Source: a virus
Virus record (IMG/VR): IMGVR_UViG_3300043399_000524
Coordinates: 62,001-126,000 of that record
DNA length: 64,000 bases
Direction: 5' to 3' (one strand)
Shown here piece after piece: positions 36,278-45,340 of this stretch. Within the stretch, counting starts at the first letter, position 1. Each line of letters starts with the position of its first letter. A model generated the notes under the pieces. It was not told where the DNA came from. It did not search any database and worked only from the letters and a program-made list of their open reading frames with translations. The translations under genes were made by a program, and so were the position numbers.

Positions 36278-38542
36278 ATGAACTTCAAAGATATGTTAGA
36301 AAAGATTAGTCTACTAAGTGAAGCTACTAAAGAAACGCCAACGGGTAAAGTACACAAGGCTGAGCCAGGTGGATATGGTCGTAAATATGATACCGATGAA
36401 GAAGGTGATGAAAAAAAAGCAGCCAAGGCAGATGCACCTAAGCGTGGACGCGGCCGCCCCAAGAAAGGCGCTGATGATGCAGGTGAAGTAAAAACATACG
36501 ATACAAAAACATTGGGTGGTGTATTTGGTGGTGGAAAGAAACCCAAAAAAGAAGTAGGTAAAGTTTCTAAAAAGCATAGTTTAAAAGAATATTTTGATTC
36601 ATTAGATTCTGCACTTAATGAGATGCAAACGCAACAACCTATTCCGGTTGTTAGTAAACAGGGCGCTACACAATCAACCGGTGCAGGTTTTATTCATATC
36701 GATGATACCAGCCCTGCAGGCAAAGCAATGAGCGATGCTTTAGGAAAATTGGCACAACAAAAGAAAGCACAGATTGTTGTTCCTACGGCACAACAAGCTA
36801 CACAACAAAAGCCCACGGCTACTGCAGGCGGTGCAACAAATCAACCTGCCATGTCTGAAAAGTGGGAAGGTGGCGCAGAAGTTGAGAAGACCGGTGAGTA
36901 TGCAGGTAAAACAACTGCTGAATTAAAATCTATGTTAGCTAAACTACATAAGAGTGGTCCTCACAAGCGAGGAAGTCCCGAAGAAAAGAAAATGCATCAA
37001 ATCAATTTTGCACTACGAGCAAAGGGTGGTTGGAAAAAAGGTGAAGGTGCGGCATCTAGAGAAGATATGGCAGAAGCAGACATGCCACCGCAGGATTCAA
37101 TGGCAAGTCCATTAACACTAGAAGGAAAAGGTTCTAAACCTGATTTCTTAGATTTAGACAAAGACGGCAACAAAAAAGAATCAATGAAGAAGGCCGCAAA
37201 AGACAAAAAGAAAGTTGATGAAGGTATGGAACATAAACTAAAGGCGGCACGCCATGCAGGCAAGGCACATGCTTTAGCTAAAGAGGGTTACAACTGCCGT
37301 TACGATGACATGGAAGAAGCAAGACACTATCACGAAGGCTATAAAGAAGGCTTGGATGAGTGCTATGGACAAATGCCAATTCAAGGTTATGTAGGTGAAA
37401 CAACTCCACCTGCAACAGTTCCTGGTATGGCTAATCAAGCGGAACACGACGATGTAGAAGAAGGAAATGCTTTTACAGCAGCACTAGCTAAAACACCAAA
37501 AGGTGGTAAGTTCAGTGTAGGCGGTAAGACATTTACAGACAGAACAAACTATGATGCCAAAGTAACAGAAAGCCCATTTGCATTCGAAGCATGGGATAAC
37601 CAATTATCTGCTTTACTTGAAGGTAAAGAAGAAGTTGCCGAAGGCATGACTGTTTCTATCAGCAAGGGTCAACAAGGCATGCCCGACTCTGTTTCAGTAA
37701 CAGCGCAAGACCAAGAAGCTGACCAACTATTAGGTCTAATCAAACAAGCAGGTTTGGGTCTATTTGGTGGTGACGAGGCACAACCAACAGCTTCTAGTCC
37801 AATGTCTCTACAACCAGCAGACGGGGAACATGGCGCTGAAGAAATTGGCGTTGTTGGTGACCATGATGGTATGATGGATTTAATAAAGAAGGTTACTGGT
37901 GCTTCGGTTGGTCCACAAGGCGGCGAAATCTCTGCTGACCACGATGCCGACTACGAAGAAGAAGGTGGTGAAACTCATGACCATGAGCACACTGATGAAG
38001 AAACATGCAACGAATGTGGTATGTACGAGTCAAAATGCGAGTGTGACCATGAAAAAGTTGATGAAGTTGAGTCAGAAGATCAAATGACTTATCAAGTTGC
38101 AGAAGATAATCCTCCTGACAGTGGTGCAGAAGAATTTCAAGCAATGGATCAAGAAATAGCACAAGATAATGCAGCAGCTAGTTCACATGGTGGTGCACAA
38201 AATTCTAACTTAGAAGAAGAATCTGAGGAAGAAGAAGACGACCATGCAGAAGAAGCCGGTGAAAAAGTTACTAAAGACATTGAATACGATGACAAGAAAG
38301 ACAAGAAACTTGACGAATGGGCTAACGAAGCAGGTAAAAAAGGTACAGATACTACATTTGAGCAAGACATTGATTACATGATGAATGTAATCACAGGTGG
38401 TTTGAACAAGCGTAAAGTTACTGGTCAGACAACTATCCCTGTTATCGCAAGTCAAACAAACAGACAAGTTTCTCACAATACTACTGATATAAACGAATCA
38501 ACAGATGATGTTGCAGCATGGAAAAAACTAGCAGGTATTTAA
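36278..38542 (+). CDS. Large low-complexity virion/prohead protein with AT-hook, EF-hand-like and zinc motifs
   Basis: 754 residues, highly charged. The start MNFKDMLEKISLLSEA contains an L-x-E site. PKRGRGRPKKG near residue 50 is an AT-hook. LDLDKDGNKKES near 288 resembles an EF-hand loop. AWDNQLSALLEG and MTVSISKGQQG...SVTAQDQEADQLLGLI form a small domain. CNECGMYESKCEC near 575 is a zinc-type cluster. A long acidic run follows, and the tail is DVAAWKKLAGI. Related proteins in aquatic T4-like phages are uncharacterised. A DNA-binding prohead core or internal protein is plausible. A strong terminator follows. Confidence 0.6.
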   Translation: MNFKDMLEKISLLSEATKETPTGKVHKAEPGGYGRKYDTDEEGDEKKAAKADAPKRGRGRPKKGADDAGEVKTYDTKTLGGVFGGGKKPKKEVGKVSKKHSLKEYFDSLDSALNEMQTQQPIPVVSKQGATQSTGAGFIHIDDTSPAGKAMSDALGKLAQQKKAQIVVPTAQQATQQKPTATAGGATNQPAMSEKWEGGAEVEKTGEYAGKTTAELKSMLAKLHKSGPHKRGSPEEKKMHQINFALRAKGGWKKGEGAASREDMAEADMPPQDSMASPLTLEGKGSKPDFLDLDKDGNKKESMKKAAKDKKKVDEGMEHKLKAARHAGKAHALAKEGYNCRYDDMEEARHYHEGYKEGLDECYGQMPIQGYVGETTPPATVPGMANQAEHDDVEEGNAFTAALAKTPKGGKFSVGGKTFTDRTNYDAKVTESPFAFEAWDNQLSALLEGKEEVAEGMTVSISKGQQGMPDSVSVTAQDQEADQLLGLIKQAGLGLFGGDEAQPTASSPMSLQPADGEHGAEEIGVVGDHDGMMDLIKKVTGASVGPQGGEISADHDADYEEEGGETHDHEHTDEETCNECGMYESKCECDHEKVDEVESEDQMTYQVAEDNPPDSGAEEFQAMDQEIAQDNAAASSHGGAQNSNLEEESEEEEDDHAEEAGEKVTKDIEYDDKKDKKLDEWANEAGKKGTDTTFEQDIDYMMNVITGGLNKRKVTGQTTIPVIASQTNRQVSHNTTDINESTDDVAAWKKLAGI

Positions 38543-38556
38543 TTAAAACTTGTACA

Positions 38557-38587
38557 AAATACCCGGCTTAGCCGGGTATTTTTTTGG
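38557..38587 (+). terminator. Rho-independent terminator
   Basis: AATACCCGGC-TTA-GCCGGGTATTTTTTT, perfect stem with T run. Confidence 0.92.
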
Positions 38588-38609
38588 GTACGACACTTTA
38601 TGAAAAAAC

Positions 38610-38617
38610 GATAAATA
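38610..38617 (+). promoter_or_regulatory. Late promoter
   Basis: GATAAATA, 21 bases before ATG 38638. Confidence 0.75.
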
Positions 38618-38637
38618 CTTAATAAGGTGATTTAAAA

Positions 38638-41600
38638 ATGGCACAACAGAACATTGACTTTGGTTCATTTCCAGACGATCCGTCAGCAGATGCAATAAGA
38701 ACTGCGTTTTCGAAAGTACAAAATAATTTTACACAATTGTTTGATGCAACATCCGGCGCGGCAGTTACATCGGTTAACAGAAGCCCGGGAGCAGGTATAA
38801 CAGTTAATTATCCAACTGGAAACGTAGTAGTATCTGCAAATATCGCTAATATCACAGTATCATCGCCCAACTTACTATTTGGTACTAGCTTGGGTGTTTT
38901 AGCCAGTTCTTTAATATATACATCATCTACTCAAACATTATACATTGTTGTACCCAACACCTTTAGTGTAGGTAATATAGTCGCTTCAGGTAATATTAGC
39001 GTAGGAAATACTCTCACCGTTTCAAAATCTTCCAATTTAGGTAACACTGCAACTGCCAACTATTTTATAGGTTCTGGTAATAACTTATCTAATATACAAG
39101 GGGCAAATATTTCTGGCCCAGTAGGCAGCGCTGTCACTGCACAAACAGTAACCTCAAATGCTCAACCAAATATCACATCAACAGGTACATTAATATCAGT
39201 ATCTGTATCAGGTAATGCTAACATTGGAAACATTGGTACTGTTGGAATAATTACTGCTACTGGTAATATCACGGGTGGCAATTTAATAACAGGTGGTAGT
39301 CTATCAGTTACTGGTAATTCCAACGTAGGTAATATAGGTGCAACATTATTTGTAGGTGATTTATCTAGTACCGGAAACAGTAATGTAGGTAATATAGGTG
39401 CAACATTATTTGTAGGTGATTTATCTAGCACCGGAAACAGTAATGTAGGTAATATAGGTGCAACAGGTGTATATGCTACTACAGTAAGTGCTACAGGTAA
39501 TGTAACTGCAGGTAATATTATTACTACGGGTTCAATCACAGGTTCAGGTGGTAATATATCTGGAGCTAATTATGTAATTGCTAACTATTTTAGTGGAAGT
39601 GGTAATAATCTAAGTAATATTCAAGCATCAAATATCACCGGTACAATCGCAAATGCAAACTATTCCTTATATGCAGGTACAGTTCTAACAAATTCTCAAC
39701 CAAATATAACTAGCGTTGGTACATTAACATCATTATCAGTTTCAGGTAATGCCAATATTGGTAATGTAGGGGCAACCTTATTTGTAGGTAACTTGACTGG
39801 TACTGGGAACAGTAATGTTGGTAATTTAGATGTGATCGGAGTATATGCGGTCACACTAAGTGCTACAGGAAACGCCAATGTAGGCAACATAGGTGCAACA
39901 TATTTAATCGGCAATTTATTCAGTGTCGGGGATAGTAATGCTAACAATCTAGCTGCTAGCGGGTTTATTTCAGCGAATGGTAATATCACCGGTGGTAATT
40001 TAATAACAAGCGGTAATTTATCTGTTACAGGAAATGCTAATATTGGTAATGTTGGTGCAACATTATTTGTAGGTAATTTGAGTGGTACTGGAAACAGTAA
40101 TGTAGGTAATATAGGTGCTACCGGTGTATATACTACCACGTTAAGTGCTACGGGTAATGTAACTGCAGGTAATATTGATATCACAGGTTCAATCACAGGT
40201 TCAGGTGGTAATATATCTGGTGCTAATTATGTAATTGCTAACTATTTTAGTGGAAGTGGTAATAATCTAAGCAATATCCAAGCATCAAACATAACAGGCG
40301 TTATCGCAAACGCAAATTATTCTTTATATGCAGGTACCGTCATTACTGCCTCGCAACCAAATATCACTAGTGTAGGTACATTAACATCATTGTCAGTTTC
40401 AGGTAATGCCAATATTAGTAATATTGTAGGTGGCAATCTAGTAACAAGTGGTTTGATTACTACTACTGGTAATATCAATGGTGGAAATTTATCAATAACA
40501 GGAAATACAAATTTAAATAATTTATCAGTATCTGGTAATCTGACTGCCGGAAGTATTATTATTGATAGCATTGTTAATGGAACCAGTAATGTTGATATTA
40601 CAAATCCTAACGGTAACATTACGATGGGTGTCAGTGGTATTCCTAATATATTTACAGCTACTAGCACCGGTATTGTTATAACAGGAACATTAACTGCTAG
40701 TGGCAACAGCAATGTAGCTAATTTAGAGGCTACCGGTTCAATTACCGGTGCTAATGTTATTGGTGGTAATTTAATATCAACTGGTATTTTATCGGTTACA
40801 GGAAATGCTAATATTGGTAATGTCAGTGCAACATTATTTGTTGGTAATTTATCAAGTACTGGTAATAGTAACATAGGTAATTTAAGTGCTAGTGGATACA
40901 TAACTGCCTTTGGTAATATTTCCGGTGGTAACTTAATAACAAGCGGTAACTTATCTGTTACTGGCAATAGTAACATAGGTAACATAAATGCTACTCAAAT
41001 TAATGCTACAGCAAATATTACTGCACCGCAATTAATTTCAAATGTAACTACTGGCACTCCTCCCTTAATAGTCACATCAACAACTCAAGTTGCTAACTTA
41101 AATGTTGCAACTGCAGGAGCAGCTACGACAGCTGGCACAGTTACAACAGCCGCACAACCTAATATAACTAGTTTAGGTACCCTAACTGAGTTAACAAGTA
41201 CAGGAAATATTAATTTTAATGGTGCTTCAAACATATCCTTAGCAAATGCCAATGTACTACGAATAGGTGGCGGCAGCCTAAACACAGTATTGATAAGTGA
41301 TGGTACGGGTGGAGTAAATTGGGGATCATACTCAGGTTTACCGATTGGTGGATCCAATACTCAAATTCAATTTAATGATGTCGGACTTTTCCAAGGCTCT
41401 GCAAATCTCACATTTAATAAAACAACAAACACATTATCTGCAACAAACATTACATCTAGTACTTTAAGTGCTACCGGAAATGCCAATGTAGGTAATTTGG
41501 GTAGTATAGGTACTATTATTGCTCAAGGAAATATAAATGCCGGCAACTTAGGAACCGGTGGTTCACTAACAGTCACAGGAACGGCAAATGTAGGTAATTT

Positions 41601-42198
41601 AAACTCATTGGGATCGTTGTCCGTCGCCGGTATAAGTAACCTTGGTGTAGTAGGAAACGTATACATCTCAGGTGGTGTTAATGGATATGTGTTGAGCACT
41701 GATGGGTCTGGTAACTTAAGTTGGGTAGCACAATCCGGTGGCGCATCAATTACAGTAACTAACGATACTACTACAAACAGTGATTTATTTTATCCCTCTT
41801 TGGCAACAGCAACATCAGGTAATTTAACTGGGGTCACAGTTTCAAGTACAAATATGTATTTCAATCCCTTTACAGGACAACTAAACGCTGTTAACTTTAA
41901 TTCATTATCAGACGAGAATAGAAAAGCAAATATTACAATTATCACTGATTCACTAAACAAAATAATGGAATTAAAGGGAGTTACTTTTAATTTTATTGAC
42001 AGCAATGAACCTAGCGCAGGCCTGTTAGCGCAGGACATTCAAAAAGTATTACCGGAAGCTGTTAAATACACAAAAGAAACGGATACACTAAGCGTTAACT
42101 ACAACGGAGTAATAGGAATGTTAGTCGAGGCAGTAAAAGAATTAGTATCTAAAGTTAATATCCTTGAAACTAGATTGAAGGAGAATGGAATACAATGA
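38638..42198 (+). CDS. Long tail fibre with C-terminal S74 intramolecular chaperone
   Basis: 1186 residues. The N-terminus (NIDFGSFPDDPSADAIRTAFSKVQNNFTQLF) is the common fibre attachment start of aquatic T4-like phages. About 900 residues of GN-x-NVGNIGAT-type repeats form the shaft. The C-terminal ~100 residues match peptidase S74: LSDENRKANI (Ser and Lys of the self-cleavage dyad), GLLAQDIQKVLPEAV, and a final coiled coil. It trimerises the fibre and then cuts itself off. Late promoter upstream. Overlaps the endolysin gene by ATGA. Confidence 0.88.
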   Translation: MAQQNIDFGSFPDDPSADAIRTAFSKVQNNFTQLFDATSGAAVTSVNRSPGAGITVNYPTGNVVVSANIANITVSSPNLLFGTSLGVLASSLIYTSSTQTLYIVVPNTFSVGNIVASGNISVGNTLTVSKSSNLGNTATANYFIGSGNNLSNIQGANISGPVGSAVTAQTVTSNAQPNITSTGTLISVSVSGNANIGNIGTVGIITATGNITGGNLITGGSLSVTGNSNVGNIGATLFVGDLSSTGNSNVGNIGATLFVGDLSSTGNSNVGNIGATGVYATTVSATGNVTAGNIITTGSITGSGGNISGANYVIANYFSGSGNNLSNIQASNITGTIANANYSLYAGTVLTNSQPNITSVGTLTSLSVSGNANIGNVGATLFVGNLTGTGNSNVGNLDVIGVYAVTLSATGNANVGNIGATYLIGNLFSVGDSNANNLAASGFISANGNITGGNLITSGNLSVTGNANIGNVGATLFVGNLSGTGNSNVGNIGATGVYTTTLSATGNVTAGNIDITGSITGSGGNISGANYVIANYFSGSGNNLSNIQASNITGVIANANYSLYAGTVITASQPNITSVGTLTSLSVSGNANISNIVGGNLVTSGLITTTGNINGGNLSITGNTNLNNLSVSGNLTAGSIIIDSIVNGTSNVDITNPNGNITMGVSGIPNIFTATSTGIVITGTLTASGNSNVANLEATGSITGANVIGGNLISTGILSVTGNANIGNVSATLFVGNLSSTGNSNIGNLSASGYITAFGNISGGNLITSGNLSVTGNSNIGNINATQINATANITAPQLISNVTTGTPPLIVTSTTQVANLNVATAGAATTAGTVTTAAQPNITSLGTLTELTSTGNINFNGASNISLANANVLRIGGGSLNTVLISDGTGGVNWGSYSGLPIGGSNTQIQFNDVGLFQGSANLTFNKTTNTLSATNITSSTLSATGNANVGNLGSIGTIIAQGNINAGNLGTGGSLTVTGTANVGNLNSLGSLSVAGISNLGVVGNVYISGGVNGYVLSTDGSGNLSWVAQSGGASITVTNDTTTNSDLFYPSLATATSGNLTGVTVSSTNMYFNPFTGQLNAVNFNSLSDENRKANITIITDSLNKIMELKGVTFNFIDSNEPSAGLLAQDIQKVLPEAVKYTKETDTLSVNYNGVIGMLVEAVKELVSKVNILETRLKENGIQ
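39325..39465 (+). repeat. 60-bp tandem repeat in fibre gene
   Basis: Units in register at 60-base spacing; the copy at 39361-39420 and the one starting at 39421 differ by one base over 44 bases. They code for 20-residue shaft units (VGDLSSTGNSNVGNIGATLF). Confidence 0.8.
39541..40357 (+). repeat. Long in-frame duplication in fibre shaft (657-bp offset)
   Basis: The stretch starting GGTTCAGGTGG at 39541 recurs at 40198, nearly identical for over 100 bases, and flanking shaft segments are also similar. The offset of 657 bases is 219 codons, so the duplication keeps the frame. Confidence 0.75.
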
Positions 42199-42818
42199 TT
42201 ACACTAGAATTATTACAGGCAATGTGCCCTAAAACAAGAAAGTCAGTTTTAGAAGGTTATATTGAACCTCTTAATACTGTAGCAGAATATTATGACATGT
42301 TTGAAAATCCAAAGCGTGTTGCGGGATTTTTAGCACAAATTGCACATGAGTCAGGTGGATTCAATGCTGTAGTTGAAAATTTAAATTATTCTGCTAAAGG
42401 TCTAATGACCATATTTAAAAAATATTTTCCTACAGAAGAACTTGCAAAACAGTATGAACGTAAGCCTGAAAAGATTGCTAATCGTGTTTATGCTAATCGC
42501 ATGAGTAATGGTGATGAAGCAAGCGGAGATGGTTGGAAATTTAGAGGTCGTGGATTGATTCAATTGACAGGTAGAGCAAATTATACAAAGTTTGCACAAG
42601 ATTTAGACATGTCTATAGAAGATACAATAGCATATTTAGAAACACCTAACGGTGCTGTAGCAAGCGCAGGATGGTTTTGGGATAATAACAAATTGAATCA
42701 ATTTTGTGATAGGGATGATTTTGTTACGTTGACAAAACGTATAAACGGTGGTACTATTGGTCTTGCCGATAGACAACATCATTATCATATAGCACTACAA
42801 CATTTAGGCGCACATTAA
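42195..42818 (+). CDS. Endolysin, glycoside hydrolase family 19
   Basis: 207 residues. QIAHESGGF (E52) with ENLNYSA, then FRGRGLIQLTGRANY, are GH19 chitinase/lysozyme signatures, and SAGWFWDNNKLN the later block. It cleaves peptidoglycan glycan strands. No signal peptide, so release needs a holin; candidates are at 18893 and 52997. The position between two tail genes and the ATGA coupling to the fibre suggest late expression, or a virion-associated lysin. Confidence 0.9.
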   Translation: MITLELLQAMCPKTRKSVLEGYIEPLNTVAEYYDMFENPKRVAGFLAQIAHESGGFNAVVENLNYSAKGLMTIFKKYFPTEELAKQYERKPEKIANRVYANRMSNGDEASGDGWKFRGRGLIQLTGRANYTKFAQDLDMSIEDTIAYLETPNGAVASAGWFWDNNKLNQFCDRDDFVTLTKRINGGTIGLADRQHHYHIALQHLGAH

Positions 42819-42819
42819 T

Positions 42820-45318
42820 ATGGCACAACCAATATGGAATACCGCTGCAGGATTTATAGGTAGTTTTCCTGCGTCAATTTACACTACATTTCAGTTAAGT
42901 GCCAGTCCAGTGTTACCTGCAGTATCTCTAACTTATACATTAATTAGCGGATCATTACCTAGCGGAATGACTATTGATTCTAATGGATTAATCAGTGGGA
43001 CCCCCGGTATTGTTACTACCAACATAACTTCAACTTTTGCTGTTAGGGTCATTGATAATTTAGGAAATTTAAGAGATAGAACCTTTGACATGACCATTAC
43101 AGGTTCTGCTATCCCGCAATTTGTTACACCAAACGGTAGTATATTGACAACGCCCGATAGCATATGGGTTGAAAACCCAATTGCATATAGTAATCCTAAA
43201 TCAGATAACCCGGTAATAATTCAAGTAAAAGAAGGATCGTTGCCTCCTGGTCTAGAAATAGACACTTTGGGTATCATCAGAGGTTACGCCGATCCTCCAG
43301 TGTTAGTGACTACACAATCTTTAGTTACAACAACTGCATTCCTGACCGCAAATTCCAACAATTCAATAACAGTTGGATCCACTACAGGATTTACTGTTGG
43401 TAGACCGATTGTTTTTAGTGGATCAACTTTTGGGAACATAAACGCTAACGTGACTTACTATATCAAATCTATATTGAATAGTACAACATTTACAATAACC
43501 GATACACAAAACGGGCCTACATACGTATTAACAGACGGTAATGGATCAATGCTAGTTACGTTACCTGCTGTCTCTACTGGAAATCCAGTAATTAGAACAT
43601 ATTCATTTACATTAGAATTATCTAGTCCTTTAGGGACTGACACCGCTGAATACTCTATAACTGTTATAAATCAAAATACTCCGTTCACGCAAGGCAACCC
43701 CAATCCGCAGCCACCAAACAGTAGATTACCGGTATTGTTTAACACAAGACCGCCAACATATGACATTAATGATACCGATCCATATTATGGGTACTACATA
43801 TTACCACCAGTATCTCCTATACAATCAGCCAATATGGGAAATTTTAAAAGCGGAGAATATTTTTCATTTAAAATGATAGGACATGATTTTGATGGTAGCC
43901 CAATTAAATACTCATATAGTGATTTGCCAATGGAATTGACTGGTGATGTTGATACCGGTTGGATAACAGGAAATCCGTCATTGTCAACTGATGGACTTAG
44001 TAACTACAGTTTTAGAGTAGGCGTGTATAAAGCAGATGCACCAGAATATGCAAGCCCGTTCTATAACTTTAATTTCACATTACAGCGCAATATCACTGGA
44101 GAAATTATTTGGATTACAGGTAGTGATTTAGGACAAATATTAAATGGAACCATAAGCACACTATTTGTTAAGGCTACCAGTGATGTAGAATTAAGTTATG
44201 CGGTTGTATCTGGAAGTTTACCACCTAATTTAACTTTATCTAGTAACGGAGAAATTATAGGAAGAGTAGCAGATCAACCAACAGATAACTATTTAAATCC
44301 CGGAGATACTAGTAGTTATACTTTTACTATACAGGCTTACTCTACCATATATCCTTCTATAGTTTCTGAAAAAACATTTACAGTGACAGTATTGCAAGAG
44401 TTTGAGCAACCAACAGATATTCTATATATTAAGGCTGCGCCTCCTGTTTTTGATAGAATTATATTAGAACAATTATTAACAGATGAAACAATAATACCTA
44501 CAAATTATTTATATAGACCGGATGACCAGTATTTTGGCAAGGCGACAAGTGTGATATACGAACATGCGTATGGTATATATGCAAGTGACATACAACAATA
44601 TTTGGCTGCAGTAACTAGAAATCACTATTGGCGTTATTTAACTTTAGGAGAGTTAAAAACTGCTATTGCTAGAAATGATACAGGCGATATCATATATGAA
44701 GTTGTATACAGTGAGGTAATTGATAATTTAGTAAATCCTCAAGGTGTAAGCATACAAACTCCAATAGTATGGCCTAGAAAAATAGATTTAGGATTGGGTC
44801 CCTGGTATACTAGCATGACTGATATATATACAAGTTATGTAGAAATTTTGGGACAACAATTTTATACTAGTTTAACTCCTGGCTATGCAAGGATATTATA
44901 TCCAAATAGTTTATACAACATGCGAAATAGAGTTGCTAATGTATTGGGGCAAGAATACAACAGTAAACTTTTACCACTATGGATGACTAGTCAACAAATA
45001 AACGGTAACACATTGGGGTATACGCAGGCTTGGGTCATAGCTTACACTAAACCTGGCTATAGTGAAATAGTAAAAAACAATATTCAAACTAAATGGAAGG
45101 ATCCTGTTGGAAATCCATATACATTAAATTTAATTAATTTTCAAATTGATAGGTTTACTGTAGATAAATCAGCAACATATAATTATGATAACAACACCGA
45201 TCCTGATGCCTGGACTGGGCTTCCTAGTGCAGACCCTGCTCCGAATCCATTAGATAGTAAAGATTTTTATGTCTTATTCCCAAGACAAACTATTTTACCG
45301 GATGAAACCCAATACTAA
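42820..45318 (+). CDS. Large tail/baseplate protein with Ig-like (He_PIG) and beta modules
   Basis: 832 residues. Putative Ig modules appear as LPSGMTIDSNGLISGTPG near 50, LPPGLEIDTLGIIRG near 145 and LPPNLTLSSNGEIIGR near 470. Residues ~185-240 hold the beta module also seen at 17874 and 45341 (ITVGSTTGFTVGRPIVFSG to TFTITDT). The C-terminal ~300 residues (HAYGIYASDIQQYLAAV, NHYWRYLTLGEL, RKIDLGLGPWYTS) are a distinct domain conserved in aquatic T4-like phages. Probably a tail or fibre connector. Confidence 0.65.
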   Translation: MAQPIWNTAAGFIGSFPASIYTTFQLSASPVLPAVSLTYTLISGSLPSGMTIDSNGLISGTPGIVTTNITSTFAVRVIDNLGNLRDRTFDMTITGSAIPQFVTPNGSILTTPDSIWVENPIAYSNPKSDNPVIIQVKEGSLPPGLEIDTLGIIRGYADPPVLVTTQSLVTTTAFLTANSNNSITVGSTTGFTVGRPIVFSGSTFGNINANVTYYIKSILNSTTFTITDTQNGPTYVLTDGNGSMLVTLPAVSTGNPVIRTYSFTLELSSPLGTDTAEYSITVINQNTPFTQGNPNPQPPNSRLPVLFNTRPPTYDINDTDPYYGYYILPPVSPIQSANMGNFKSGEYFSFKMIGHDFDGSPIKYSYSDLPMELTGDVDTGWITGNPSLSTDGLSNYSFRVGVYKADAPEYASPFYNFNFTLQRNITGEIIWITGSDLGQILNGTISTLFVKATSDVELSYAVVSGSLPPNLTLSSNGEIIGRVADQPTDNYLNPGDTSSYTFTIQAYSTIYPSIVSEKTFTVTVLQEFEQPTDILYIKAAPPVFDRIILEQLLTDETIIPTNYLYRPDDQYFGKATSVIYEHAYGIYASDIQQYLAAVTRNHYWRYLTLGELKTAIARNDTGDIIYEVVYSEVIDNLVNPQGVSIQTPIVWPRKIDLGLGPWYTSMTDIYTSYVEILGQQFYTSLTPGYARILYPNSLYNMRNRVANVLGQEYNSKLLPLWMTSQQINGNTLGYTQAWVIAYTKPGYSEIVKNNIQTKWKDPVGNPYTLNLINFQIDRFTVDKSATYNYDNNTDPDAWTGLPSADPAPNPLDSKDFYVLFPRQTILPDETQY

Positions 45319-45321
45319 ATA
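45314..45321 (+). promoter_or_regulatory. Late promoter
   Basis: ACTAAATA overlapping the upstream stop, 20 bases before ATG 45341. Confidence 0.55.
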
Positions 45322-45340
45322 ATAGACGGAACGAATAACT

